Origin: Bacteroidaceae bacterium
Lineage (GTDB): Bacteria > Bacteroidota > Bacteroidia > Bacteroidales > Bacteroidaceae
Direction of reading: 5' to 3'
Length of the DNA stretch: 64,000 bases
NCBI GenBank assembly: GCA_017552435.1
Contig: JAFZPZ010000076.1
Coordinates: 1-64,000 of the forward strand
Part shown: piece by piece, positions 8,568 through 18,500 of the stretch
How positions within the stretch are numbered: position 1 is the stretch's first letter
Layout of the letters: each line of letters begins with the position of its first letter
Translations under genes and position numbers: made by a program
Notes under the pieces: generated by a model
Databases searched by the model: none
The model's input: only the letters and a program-made list of their open reading frames with translations
What the model was told of the DNA's origin: nothing

Positions 8568-9878
8568 TTAGAACATCGCTTTCCATGAGGAACCGATAAC
8601 CCAACGGTTAGCCAGGTAGCATGTGGCGAAAGTGTGCAAATAATCTATGGAAAAGCCTACTGTCTGATTGTGGCTTTGCACCATATCAATGATAATGCCA
8701 ACGCCACCTTCCGGGCGCACTTGTGACTTGATGTTGAGCAGGCTTTCACCCATTTGTTGTCCCTCGGCAACCCTATGGAATGTAATCCCTTCATTGTAGC
8801 GAACACCCCAGATTGTCCGCAAGCCGATGCGGGACTTTTGTGTCATTGGGAAACTCAAACCTGCGGCTATATTGCCGTGATAGAGGTGTATTTGTTCGCC
8901 CCAGGCTGTAATGGCGGGATTGGGAATATCCAGTTTTGCCTGTGACAGCGTGTATCGTCCTATAGCAGAGAGAGATAAATAGTCGTTGATGAACCATTCT
9001 GCCTCAAAGCCCGCAGTTATGGAGGCGCTGGAGCGTAGTGTGACACCTTGCATGTCAAAGTCCGGTGCAGCTTCTGCGAAGTCTGTAACATCGAGCGAAC
9101 GTCCGCTTGTCTCTGTGCCGGAAATTATACGGAAGCCTGACGGACAGTTTTCCGATGCATAAAGCTGTGCCAGTTCTGTATTACTGAGAGGCATGCGTCG
9201 GACACCTTTGCTTCCAATAATGCGGTCTGTCAGGAAATAAGCTAGTTGCGTGCTGACTATGCCGATGCCTGCTCCCATGAAGATGTCATTCATCCAATGT
9301 GCATTGTGCCCTATGCGTAGCATCTGTGTTCCTGTAGCGGCTGTATAGCCTCCGATAGTGATCCAGGGGCTAATGTGACCGTATTCACGACTCAGAATAG
9401 TTGCTCCCATATAGGCAAGCGCGGCGTGTACGGAGGGAAGACTGTGGGTATTGGAGCCATCGGGCCGGACCTCATTCACGCTGTATCGCAGGATTTGCGA
9501 CAGACCGACAGTCAGGCCTAGGGCGAATCCGTTGGCGGTGAGCATGCGTCGGGTCATGCTGCGTGACTTCACGCCAAAAGCTTTCATTATCCAGGTCGCA
9601 GCCAACGGTGAAAGGGCCAACCCGTAGTCTCCCCAATAGTGGTCGTTCTCGCGAAAGGGACCGGGCAGTTGGTTGAAGTCGCGGTGGGTGAAAGTCTGAA
9701 TGACGCCGCGCAGGGGTACGAACAAACCGTCGCGGTAGAAACGCATCTCCTCACGGGCGAGGCTGTCTTCCGTGATCATCTGCTGTATTACCTGATGTAT
9801 CGTGTCTGACATCAATTCCTGACTTTTGCCAGCATTGGCAAAGCAGGGAAGCAGCAGAAGCAAGAGTAGCCTCCTCAT
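8568..9878 (-). CDS. PAP2-superfamily phosphatase with C-terminal barrel-like domain, divergent motifs
   Basis: A 436-residue secreted protein with a signal peptide (MRRLLLLLLLPCFANAGKSQ). Residues ~95-215 are a PAP2 acid phosphatase domain, a family acting on lipid phosphates such as undecaprenyl pyrophosphate. The three motifs are recognisable but altered: the first Lys is Arg (R131 ... RP 138-139), PSGH reads PSVH (148-151), and the last is R188...H194...D198. The C-terminal ~200 residues are beta-rich, possibly an outer-membrane barrel. ATG 9878 overlaps the prs stop as TGATG, so translation is coupled to prs; an upstream in-frame ATG would extend into prs. A second, canonical paralogue lies at 40656-42239. 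Activity of this copy is uncertain because of the motif changes. Confidence 0.75.
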   Translation of the reverse strand: MRRLLLLLLLPCFANAGKSQELMSDTIHQVIQQMITEDSLAREEMRFYRDGLFVPLRGVIQTFTHRDFNQLPGPFRENDHYWGDYGLALSPLAATWIMKAFGVKSRSMTRRMLTANGFALGLTVGLSQILRYSVNEVRPDGSNTHSLPSVHAALAYMGATILSREYGHISPWITIGGYTAATGTQMLRIGHNAHWMNDIFMGAGIGIVSTQLAYFLTDRIIGSKGVRRMPLSNTELAQLYASENCPSGFRIISGTETSGRSLDVTDFAEAAPDFDMQGVTLRSSASITAGFEAEWFINDYLSLSAIGRYTLSQAKLDIPNPAITAWGEQIHLYHGNIAAGLSFPMTQKSRIGLRTIWGVRYNEGITFHRVAEGQQMGESLLNIKSQVRPEGGVGIIIDMVQSHNQTVGFSIDYLHTFATCYLANRWVIGSSWKAMF

Positions 9879-10819
9879 CAAATGAGGTATTGCTTGGAGA
9901 TGCTTTCGTTGTTCTCCACGCATTGAATGGTTTGGGCGAGGAGCGCTGCGATGGATATTTGTTTCACCTTGCTGCACTTCTTGTTGTCATAGGGGATGCT
10001 GTCGGTGAAAACCATCTCTTCTATGGAAGAAGCTTCCACACGTTCGTTGGCAGGACCGCTCATCAGACCGTGACTTGCGATAGCACGGACGCTTCGGGCG
10101 CCGTTCTGCTTCATCAGGTCGGCAGCTTTTGTGATGGTGCCAGCCGTATCGACGATATCGTCAATCAGGACGACGTTAGCGTCCGTCACATCACCGATGA
10201 TGTCCATGCTTGCCACTTCGTTAGCTTTTTTGCGTGTCTTGTTGCAGAGCACCATTGGACAATTCAGGTATTTGCTGTAGGTGCTGGCGCGTTTTGAACC
10301 GCCCACATCAGGGGTCGCGATGACCAGATTCTCCAAGTTGAGGCTCTGTATGTAGGGCAGTATGACGCTGGAGGCGTAAAGGTGGTCAACAGGCACATTG
10401 AAGAAACCCTGCTCCTGGTCGGCATGAAGGTCCATTGTGATAAGGCGTGTGATGCCTGCCACACCAAGCATGTCGGCAACAAGCTTTGCGGCGATGCTAA
10501 CACGGGGTTTGCTCTTTCTGTCTTGGCGCGCCCAGCCGAAGTAGGGGACAACCGCGTTGATGGTGCGTGCCGATGCGCGTTTGGCCGCATCGATCATCAG
10601 GAGCAGCTCCATCAGATTGTCGGTATTTGGGAAGGTGCTCTGCACCAAGAATACATCCACACCGCGAATGGACTCTTCAAAACATACTTCAAATTCACCG
10701 TCGGAGAATTTTGTGATTGAGAGGTTGCCCAGTTCGCAACCCAGTTGCTGGCAGATTTTTTCTGCCAGATAATGTGATTTGGTGCCCGAGAACACCTTGA
10801 ATGACTTGGTTCCTTCCAT
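9878..10819 (-). CDS. prs: Ribose-phosphate pyrophosphokinase
   Basis: A 313-residue cytosolic enzyme converting ribose 5-phosphate and ATP to PRPP for nucleotide, histidine and NAD synthesis. Diagnostic segments are present: the N-terminal FSGTKSHYLAEKI, FSDGE (38-42), the MDLHADQEQGFF region (129-140, with the catalytic His132), and the PRPP loop VVLIDDIVDTAGTITKA (216-232). Length is normal for class I enzymes. It lies 33 bp after a thiE-like gene, without a separate recognisable promoter, and overlaps the PAP2 gene by one base, so thiE-prs-PAP2 is probably one transcript. Confidence 0.96.
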   Translation of the reverse strand: MEGTKSFKVFSGTKSHYLAEKICQQLGCELGNLSITKFSDGEFEVCFEESIRGVDVFLVQSTFPNTDNLMELLLMIDAAKRASARTINAVVPYFGWARQDRKSKPRVSIAAKLVADMLGVAGITRLITMDLHADQEQGFFNVPVDHLYASSVILPYIQSLNLENLVIATPDVGGSKRASTYSKYLNCPMVLCNKTRKKANEVASMDIIGDVTDANVVLIDDIVDTAGTITKAADLMKQNGARSVRAIASHGLMSGPANERVEASSIEEMVFTDSIPYDNKKCSKVKQISIAALLAQTIQCVENNESISKQYLI

Positions 10820-10852
10820 GAGATTATATGCGTTTTTTACGATATTTCTTCT

Positions 10853-11461
10853 TTATCCTACCGCTTTTCTGAGGCGGCGGAAGTGTGCGATGAGCTCCTT
10901 GTAGTCGCGCTGAGAGTGGACGTCGAAGTGGTTCCACAGGTCGCCTCGGATGGCAACACCGCCGAATCCCCATTCGCGTACTTGTTCGATGTTGTCCAGG
11001 GCCACGCCACCTTCGGCAATCACGCGATGGTCGATGATGCCCTGCCGAGCTGCTGCACGCAGTTCATCGGGAGTGAATGAGGCTTTGTTCTCACTTTCCG
11101 AGATGCTGTCGAAGATGTTGCGCAGCAGCACGTATTCGCATTGCCGTTTTTGTTCTGCTGTGCTCTGCAGGTCGTAGCAGGTACGTGTGACGGGACCGTT
11201 GTACGAAGCGGGAGCCTGTGGATGTCGTTTGCTGAGGTGAATGCCCATCAGGCCAAACTCGTCGCGTAGGTAGAAATGGTCGTGCACGACAATTTTATTG
11301 CGGTATTGTTCTGGCATGAGGCTCAGCAGTCGTTCGCAATATACTGGTTCTGAATTAGGCTTGCGTAGGTGGAGAATATCCAGTCCTTCCTCGAAAAGAG
11401 TGGTCAGAATCTTGTCCTCTTCAACGAAGAACTCGGGGCATGTAAGCAGAATAAGTTTCAT
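10853..11461 (-). CDS. Thiamine-phosphate synthase family protein (ThiE/TenI-like)
   Basis: A 202-residue TIM-barrel protein of the TMP synthase/TenI family. LHLRKP near residue 32 corresponds to the family's substrate-binding strand, VVHDHFYL and GIHLSKRHP follow, and VIAEGGVALDNI...GFGGVAIRGDLW is the C-terminal phosphate-binding segment. ThiE joins HMP-PP and THZ-P; TenI-type members instead act in thiazole aromatisation, and the motifs here (no clear SxH in the central loop, RTCYDL instead) leave the choice open. ATG 11461 is chosen over the upstream GTG/ATG starts because it sits ~22 bp after the predicted transcription start and begins the first strand. No TPP riboswitch is visible upstream. 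Confidence 0.72.
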   Translation of the reverse strand: MKLILLTCPEFFVEEDKILTTLFEEGLDILHLRKPNSEPVYCERLLSLMPEQYRNKIVVHDHFYLRDEFGLMGIHLSKRHPQAPASYNGPVTRTCYDLQSTAEQKRQCEYVLLRNIFDSISESENKASFTPDELRAAARQGIIDHRVIAEGGVALDNIEQVREWGFGGVAIRGDLWNHFDVHSQRDYKELIAHFRRLRKAVG

Positions 11462-11489
11462 TCCGATACTCTGTGTCGTTTTCTGTGTG

Positions 11490-11497
11490 CAAAGGTA
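11490..11497 (-). promoter_or_regulatory. -7 element of the thiE-prs-PAP2 operon
   Basis: TACCTTTG on the minus strand (11497-11490). No clear TTTG lies at the right distance; the -33 region is occupied by AT-rich heptamer repeats. Confidence 0.5.
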
Positions 11498-11503
11498 CAA
11501 AAT

Positions 11504-11599
11504 TTAATTCATAATTCATAATTCGCAATTCATAATTATAATATATTTCGATAAAAAACATAAAACTATGAACTGTGAACTGTGAACTATGAACTTTTT
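11504..11599. repeat. Two heptamer tandem repeat blocks
   Basis: 11504-11538 holds five 7-bp units close to ATAATTC; 11565-11599 holds four to five units of ACTGTGA/ACTATGA. The blocks lie in the divergent intergenic region between the thiE-like and GH43 genes. They belong to a class of different 7-bp tandem repeats found throughout the window. Confidence 0.8.
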
Positions 11600-11603
11600 T
11601 TCA

Positions 11604-11611
11604 TATCTTTG
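11604..11611 (+). promoter_or_regulatory. -7 element of the GH43-GH38 operon
   Basis: TATCTTTG, 38 bp before the GH43 start codon. The -33 region is heptamer repeat and has no clear TTTG. Confidence 0.5.
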
Positions 11612-11648
11612 CAAGCGAAACAACGTATTTAGCTTAAATATTTAAGGT

Positions 11649-14600
11649 ATGAGGAAAAGAACACTATTTGCGACCCTGTTTCTTGCCCTTTTCGCTATGC
11701 AGGCAAGCGCTCAGAAGAAGTACTCCAATCCCGTTTACGGTTCAGACTTTCCTGACCCGACCGTGCAGCGTGCTCTCGACGGCACTTTTTACGCCTACGC
11801 TACAGGATGCAAATGCCGCAAGAGCAACGACCTGGTGAATTGGACCAACGTTTCGGGCGTTATCGACCGTCCCACTTGGAACGACAGTACCAAAGCCGAC
11901 GGCTCGAAGGACTATTACAGCCTTTGGGCAGCCGACGTCAACTATGTGGACGGTAAGTATATCTGCTACTATGCCTCGGCTCTTTGGGGCAACGGTTCGC
12001 GAACGGGCATCGGTGTGGCTGTCGGCACAACTCCTACCAAGTTCACAGACAAGGGAAAACTCTTTCGCAGCACCGAGATTGGTGTGAAGAACAGTATTGA
12101 CCCTTGCTATGTGGAGGAGTTTGACAAGAAGTATCTCGTGTGGGGCAGCTTTAACGACATCTGTATTGTTGAACTAACAGATGATGCGCTCGCAGTGAAG
12201 AACTTCAGTCCCATCAACAATCCACAGCCGAATGGTTCATGGAAACGCCATGCGGGTGTAACGAAGCTGGCTGGCGGTGCCTTCGAGGGGGCCATGATAT
12301 ACAAGCGCGGCAAGTACTACTACCTGTTCTGCAGCGTCGGTTCCTGCTGCGAGGGTGAGAAGAGTACCTATCGTACTGTTGTCGGGCGCTCCCAGAAACT
12401 TATGGGCCCATACGTTAACAAGCAGGGCGGACAGATGGTAAGCGACAACTATACCACGATTATCTCTGGCAATGACCGCTGGAAAGGCCCTGGTCATAAC
12501 AGTGAGATTATCACCGACGATGAGGGACAGACCTGGCTCCTCTATCACAGCTACGACAAGAATAACAACTGCGATGGTCGCCTCATGCTTCTTGACAAGA
12601 TTACTTGGGACAAAAGCGATTGGCCTGTAATCAATGATGGACACCCAAGCAGCGGTGAAATGGATGCTCCCGTCTTCTATACCGGCAATGGCGCGAATGT
12701 TACATATAAGGTCGTCAATGCCGACTTGATGAAGAGCGGTTGGAAGGGCTGGAACGTTACCGCCAGTGATGATTGTGATAATGGAAGTGGCAAGGGAACG
12801 GCCTTTGCGCCTTTTGGATATGCTAAGTTCGGTGGTACCTTCGACATCTCGCAGACCGCCAACACTAGCATCCAGGACGGACTCTACGAGATGAAGGTAA
12901 ACGGCTTCGATACGGAACACAGCGTGGAATACTATGTAGGAAAGGTGGCGACTCCGGTTCTCTGTCCTGTCGACGAAGGCATGAATCCACCGTCTTCCGA
13001 TGCCGTTGTCTCCAATAACTTCCTCAATGGCAAGTTCAGCCAGAGCGTCTATGGCCTTGTTACCGGTGGCAAACTGACTTTCGGCATGCGTACCAAGCAA
13101 CCGCTCTCTGAAACAGAGCGCTTCTGCGTGAGCAGAGTCAACATCATCTATCGCGACAAGCTGGGTAATTCCAACCCTGAAGTCCTGACTTCGGTGCTTA
13201 ACAGCTACTATGCTATGGCAGAAGACTATGCAAATAGCGGGAAGCCCTATTTCAGCGGCTACAACAAGACGATAGCCTCTTATCGGGAAACAGCAGAGGG
13301 CACAGAAGACGTTGCTACACGCTATCAGCAGCTGTTGAAAATAAACAAAACCATTGACAGCATCCAGACGAGTATAGATGCTTATGCTTCTCTCGTTATC
13401 GAGATAGATGTCCTTCAGGACAAGATTGCCGTTGCTGATGCAGGCGGTTATAGCACACAAGAGGCTAAGGACGTTTTGGCGGAAGGTCAGCAGGCGCTTG
13501 CCGAATGCAACCTCAAGGACAAGGAGGTTAAGGCTCTCATCACTCGTATGCAGAATGCTGGTCGGGACATGATGTATGCCTACCAGACAGGCGACGGCAC
13601 ACGGGAGAATCCCTATGTCATCCTTCGTCCCGAACAGCTTGACCACATGCACGATGTTCTCGTACAGGATCAGATGGTCTATTTCGTGCTTGGTGCTGAT
13701 GTCGATATGGAGGGCTATGATTGGCAGCAGCTCAATACAAGCGTGAATAGTTATCGTTACTGGATTAACTTCGACGGACAGGGGCACATCATCCGCAATC
13801 TCACGCCTAACGGCACCAAATACTATCCCAGTTTCTTCGGCACATTATGTGGAGAGATACGTAATACAGGCTTTGTTGACGTGATAGTCGAGGGGACAGC
13901 CTCCGGTGCAGCCGTCATTGGCGGTACGTTGGGGCACAGCTCATTCGTGGATGCCGAGGGCAACCTTCTGCCCGTTATTATTGAGAATTGCTATATGACC
14001 GGTTCCATCACCAGCAAGGGTTATGTCGGAGCTATTGGTGGCACGCTCGGCAATTCGCCTGTCACCATCCGAAACTGCTACAGCGCTGTCAGTATCACCG
14101 GTAACGGCACGGCTGCCAACTATTCCGGCGGTTTTGTGGGGCGTGTCCGCACAGACCTGACCATTGAGAACTGCTATGCTGCGGCAGCTGTATCGTCTCC
14201 CATTGCGGGCGGCATTGTGGCTGGCGGTCAGAACTCCTATACGCCCGGCAGCATCTACCGGGGCGTTATCGCCTGGAATCCCCGCGTGGATGGCGCAACA
14301 GCTTCTCCCTTCGGCGGAACCACCGACCTCGATGTTTTCTCCGGAACCTATACCTTCGCAGATATGCTGTTGAATGGGGAACCTATCGACGATGGCCTGA
14401 GTCATAATGAACTTTGTGATATTGCAGGCAAATGGGGAGCACCCTGGTTCCGTGACCCGACGGCAGGTAACGGCTATCCCATCCTGCAGTGGCAGTACGA
14501 TCGTGGCGATTATCGTAAAATATGCGGCTTCGAAGAAAAGACAATCGTGGAGACACTCCCTCAAAAGGAAAACGGGGAAGGGGCTGCAATTTATAACCTC

Positions 14601-14672
14601 GCGGGCCAGCGCCTGCAGAAGCCGCAAAAGGGAATATATATCATAGGAGGCAAAAAGGTTGTTATTAAATAA
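11649..14672 (+). CDS. GH43 family glycoside hydrolase with GLUG repeats and C-terminal sorting-like tail
   Basis: A 1007-residue secreted protein. Signal peptide 1-21 (…MQASAQ). A GH43 five-bladed propeller (~24-350) has the three acidic residues of the family: D36 in FPDPTV, D151 in NSIDPCYVEE and E213 in GAFEGAMIYKRGKYYYLF. GH43 enzymes are mostly arabinanases or xylosidases. Then a beta-sandwich module (~352-500), an alpha-helical segment (~505-630), and a region with GLUG-type repeats (IENCYMTGSITSKGYVGAIGG-like units, ~700-890). The last ~30 residues carry YNLAGQR...GIYIIGGKKV, a tail shared with three other proteins in the window. It is first in an operon with a CarboxypepD_reg protein and GH38; no SusC/SusD pair is nearby. 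Substrate is inferred only at the level of plant or host glycan. Confidence 0.82.
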   Translation: MRKRTLFATLFLALFAMQASAQKKYSNPVYGSDFPDPTVQRALDGTFYAYATGCKCRKSNDLVNWTNVSGVIDRPTWNDSTKADGSKDYYSLWAADVNYVDGKYICYYASALWGNGSRTGIGVAVGTTPTKFTDKGKLFRSTEIGVKNSIDPCYVEEFDKKYLVWGSFNDICIVELTDDALAVKNFSPINNPQPNGSWKRHAGVTKLAGGAFEGAMIYKRGKYYYLFCSVGSCCEGEKSTYRTVVGRSQKLMGPYVNKQGGQMVSDNYTTIISGNDRWKGPGHNSEIITDDEGQTWLLYHSYDKNNNCDGRLMLLDKITWDKSDWPVINDGHPSSGEMDAPVFYTGNGANVTYKVVNADLMKSGWKGWNVTASDDCDNGSGKGTAFAPFGYAKFGGTFDISQTANTSIQDGLYEMKVNGFDTEHSVEYYVGKVATPVLCPVDEGMNPPSSDAVVSNNFLNGKFSQSVYGLVTGGKLTFGMRTKQPLSETERFCVSRVNIIYRDKLGNSNPEVLTSVLNSYYAMAEDYANSGKPYFSGYNKTIASYRETAEGTEDVATRYQQLLKINKTIDSIQTSIDAYASLVIEIDVLQDKIAVADAGGYSTQEAKDVLAEGQQALAECNLKDKEVKALITRMQNAGRDMMYAYQTGDGTRENPYVILRPEQLDHMHDVLVQDQMVYFVLGADVDMEGYDWQQLNTSVNSYRYWINFDGQGHIIRNLTPNGTKYYPSFFGTLCGEIRNTGFVDVIVEGTASGAAVIGGTLGHSSFVDAEGNLLPVIIENCYMTGSITSKGYVGAIGGTLGNSPVTIRNCYSAVSITGNGTAANYSGGFVGRVRTDLTIENCYAAAAVSSPIAGGIVAGGQNSYTPGSIYRGVIAWNPRVDGATASPFGGTTDLDVFSGTYTFADMLLNGEPIDDGLSHNELCDIAGKWGAPWFRDPTAGNGYPILQWQYDRGDYRKICGFEEKTIVETLPQKENGEGAAIYNLAGQRLQKPQKGIYIIGGKKVVIK

Positions 14673-14699
14673 GTTTAAGGTTTAAAAGCTTTTTTAGCT

Positions 14700-15512
14700 A
14701 TGAAACACTCAGTATTGCTTCTCATTTTGCTTTGCTGTGCGCCGGTATGGGCTCAGCGGCAAAACGTCAGCGGTGTTGTCAAAGGCCCAGACGGCAGCAT
14801 CGCCAACGTCTCCGTTCGCGAGATTGACTCGAATCATCGCTTTTTCAACAACACTAAGACCGACCGTAACGGACTCTTTTCATTTCAGGTGCGCGATGCA
14901 CAGCACTCTTTGCAGTTCTACGCTCCGGGCTACCGTACCCTTTCGCACAAGATGCTTGGCGAGAAAACCTTCCGCGTCACAATGGAGAAGCGTCGTACCT
15001 CACCGTATGTTGCTACGGCAAAAGTGATTCTCAGAAGCGAACACTTGATCTGTGGCCATTACTTCGGTGAGGTCGTACCTCAGCAGGCATGGATGGAGAA
15101 GATGTGCGATACGCTCTATTCTATTATCCTTCCGGTTGAGATGATGCGTCTGGTGGATGAATATCCCGCCGGCCGACAGCTCATTGTCTTGGATGAAATG
15201 GGTCGACAGGTAATGCAATGTGAGAATGTGGTTGATGTCTATCCTCTCACCGATGATCCAGATAAGGTGGATCAGTCATGCATCTCTCAGTCTTATACCG
15301 GCACTGACCGCATTCCTGGTGGCACGGAAGATGATAAGAAGCTCTACGCCTATCCTCATTTCCAGATTTCCCGTGCCCAGCTGGAAAGTCTTTGTGAAAA
15401 GCCGGAACTTATGGGCCGCTTCGTAGTCGATACCTACCGGGCCGATAACTGTTGGAACTTCTTCCCGACAGATAAGACCATAGAGCTTTTCCGCAAGGCA
15501 TTAGATAAATAA
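14700..15512 (+). CDS. Secreted protein with carboxypeptidase regulatory-like domain
   Basis: A 270-residue exported protein. Signal peptide 1-18 (LLCCAPVWAQ), then a CarboxypepD_reg-like beta-sandwich (~20-95: VSGVVKGPDGSIANVSV ... FSFQV ... YAPGYRTLSHKM), the type often found at the front of TonB-dependent receptors but here free-standing. The remaining ~170 residues (CGHYFGEVVPQQAW ... FPTDKTIELFRKALDK) match no family I recognise. It starts 27 bp after the GH43 stop and ends 4 bp before the GH38 start, so it is surely cotranscribed with both. A role in binding or anchoring during glycan breakdown is a guess from context. Confidence 0.7.
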   Translation: MKHSVLLLILLCCAPVWAQRQNVSGVVKGPDGSIANVSVREIDSNHRFFNNTKTDRNGLFSFQVRDAQHSLQFYAPGYRTLSHKMLGEKTFRVTMEKRRTSPYVATAKVILRSEHLICGHYFGEVVPQQAWMEKMCDTLYSIILPVEMMRLVDEYPAGRQLIVLDEMGRQVMQCENVVDVYPLTDDPDKVDQSCISQSYTGTDRIPGGTEDDKKLYAYPHFQISRAQLESLCEKPELMGRFVVDTYRADNCWNFFPTDKTIELFRKALDK

Positions 15513-15516
15513 TATA

Positions 15517-18500
15517 ATGTATAGACGTAAACTTGCAGCTGCCCTGCTGCTCTGTAGTTCTTTCCTTTGTCATGCAGAGGACGACAAGACGTTCTTCCTT
15601 ATTTCCAATACGCACCTTGATACCCAATGGAACTGGGATGTCAAGACCACCATCACGCAGTATGTGAAGAACACGCTGGTCGATAACATGGAGCTGATGG
15701 CGAAGTATCCCGACTTCCGGCTCAACTACGAGGGTGCCATCAAGTACATGTGGATGAAGGAGTACTACCCGACGGAGTTCGAGCAGATGAAGCAGTACGT
15801 CCAGAACGGGCAGTGGCACGTGAGCGGCATGTCCGTCGATGCTACCGACGTGATGATGTCCTCTGCCGAGAGCATCCTGCACAGTATGCTCTATGCCAAC
15901 CGCTTCTACAAGCAGGAGTTCGGCGTGCGCGGAGGCTATGATGTCATGCTGCCCGACTGCTTCGGCTTCTCCTATGCTTTGCCTTCCCTCATGCATCATG
16001 CAGGGCAAAAGGGATTCCATAGTCAGAAGCTCAGTTGGGGTTCGTCGGCCTATGATAAACTGCCGCACTTCGGTGTCTGGCAGGGCGTTGACGGCAGCAA
16101 AGTCTATGCCATCTACAAGCCCGGAGCCTATGATGCCCATGAGGATTGGAACAAGGACCTCACGAATGACTCCGAGATTCTGAGCAAGATTAATGCCAAC
16201 ATCAAGGAGAGCGGCATTCCAGTTGCAGTGAAGTATGTCGGTTCTCGTGGCGACCGAGGCGGTGCCATGCAGGACAATCCCAACAAGGATGGTGAGAACA
16301 CACCCTATTGGCTCAGCTATAATGTCCAGAAACAAGATGGAGCAGTCAAGGTGCGCCTCGCATCGCCCGATGAGTTCTTCCAATATATGGAGGAGCACGA
16401 CAACGGGCAGTACAAGGTGTGGAACAGCGAACTGCCGATGCGGACGCATGGCGTGGGCTCTTACACCAGCTGGGGAATCTTGAAGCTTTGGAACCGTAGG
16501 AACGAACTGCTTGCCGATGCTGCGGAGAAGGCTTCTTCGCTTGCCATGTGGCTGAGTGCAAGGGAGTATCCTTCCGAGCAGTTGCGCGATGCCTGGGTGC
16601 GTACCATCTGGCAGCAGCACCACGACGGATTGACAGGCACGAGCATTCTCTCGGCCAACGACTATTCTTATAATGAGTACTACCTGGCCAACCGCGCCTT
16701 TGCCCAGGAACTGTCCACCAGCGCCGGAGCCACCATCCAACTGATGGACACCCAGACGGAGGGCACGCCAATCGTTGTCTATAATCCTCTCTCGCACGAG
16801 CGGACGGACATTGTGGAGGGTTCCGTTTATACAGGGAGCTATCAGACCAATGTCCGCGTTCTCGACCCCGACGGAGGCGAGGTGCTTTCTCAAGTCCTCA
16901 AATATGATTTTGCCACACGCCGTCTCCACTTCATCTTTGCCGCTACAGTACCTTCTCTTGGCTATGCTGTCTATGAGGCAAGGGTAGGGGAGAAGCCGAC
17001 GCTGACTTCCGACCTCTCTTTTGAGGAAAGCGGCAACCAGAAGAAAATGTCCAACGGGCGTTATCGTGTCGGTGTCAACAATAACGGCGACATCAACAAC
17101 CTCTACGACCTCAAGAACAGCCGTAACCTCATCAATACAGCGGTGAGGCAGCAGCTCATCTACGACCACGAGGACACCTGGCCGGCTTGGGAAATCAGTT
17201 ACACCGACGTTTGCCGCACGCCATCTTCATACGTCTCGGGCGATGCTGAGATAGAGCTTGTGGAGGACGGGCCGCTGCGCAAGACGTTGAAGGTAACGCG
17301 TCGGCAGGAAGGCTCCACCTTTGTGCAGTACATTCGTATGAATGCCATCAACGATAGGGTAGAGTGCGTCAACGAGGTCGATTGGCAGACATACGAGCGC
17401 ATGTTGAAGGTCAATTTTACGTTTCCTGCTTTACTTCGTAATGCCAATACAACCTACGACATTTCCCTTGGCACCATTGCGCGAGGCGTTCGCACCAAGG
17501 ATGAGTACGAGGTCTGCGGACATCAATGGGCCGACCAGAGCGCAACGTCCGGCCGTTATGGCGTATCCATCTTGAGTGATTGCAAGTATGGTTGGGACAA
17601 GCCGTCCGACACTTCGCTTCGTCTGACTCTTTTGCGCACGCCTTCCTGCAAGAACTACGACCATCAAGCCAACATGGACCTCGGTCCCAACCGGTTCACT
17701 TATGCCCTGCTGCCTCACGAGGGCGGATGGAGCGAGCAGACACAGATGCAGGCTGGACAGTTGAACCAGCCGCTCATCGCCTTTGTCGCTCCCAAACATC
17801 ATGGCATGCTGCTTGGTCGTCGCGTCGCATTTGCTTCGCTCAGCACCGACAAGGTTGCCATCAAGTGCCTGAAAAAAGCCGAGGACACGAACGAGTTCAT
17901 CGTGCGCGTCTATGAATGGGCAGGCGAAGACCAGCAGGATGTGCGTCTCTCTTTCCCATTGCCAATCAGATCGGCCCGCGAGGTGAACGGCATTGAGGAG
18001 GAAATTGACAATGGACAATTGACAATTGACAATGGTTCAATAGTCTTCAACATCGGACGCTATCAACCCAAGACCTTTGCCATTCGCACTGACATGATAG
18101 GCCTTGTAACCTACGGAGATTCCAGAGTCACGGAACCGGGTTGTCCGCTTGCTCTTCCCTACAACATCGACCTGATGAGCTACGACAATGCGCGCAGCAA
18201 TGCTGTCAGCACCTACACATACGCCTACCCTGCCGAGCTCATCCCCGATACGCTTTTTGCCGATGACTTGGATTTCGTGATGGGACCGCGAACCAACGGC
18301 GAAAAGAACGTACTTCGCCTAAGCACAGCTCAAACCATCTCCCTCCCTTCATGGGTAAGCAAGAGTAAGTATAAACTCTACCTGCTCCTTGCCAGTCCTA
18401 CGGTGAAAGGCTCGCAGGTGACGGTAACGGCAGGCGAAGAAGAGGCCGTGCTGAATGTGCCCTACTTCTCTGGTCATGCTGCCGAGCCACCCTCCTGCAC

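Noticed and set aside
11462..11648. TPP riboswitch upstream of the thiE-like gene
   Set aside because: No CUGAGA-type core or THI-box pairing is visible; the region is mostly heptamer repeats and the leader would be only ~22 nt.
12237..13787. 516-codon antisense frame over the GH43 gene
   Set aside because: No recognisable protein features; the sense strand encodes GH43 and its accessory domains.
15409..17169. 586-codon antisense frame over the GH38 gene
   Set aside because: It is a shadow of the real gene's codon pattern; it has no family motifs, and the sense strand carries complete GH38 catalytic residues.
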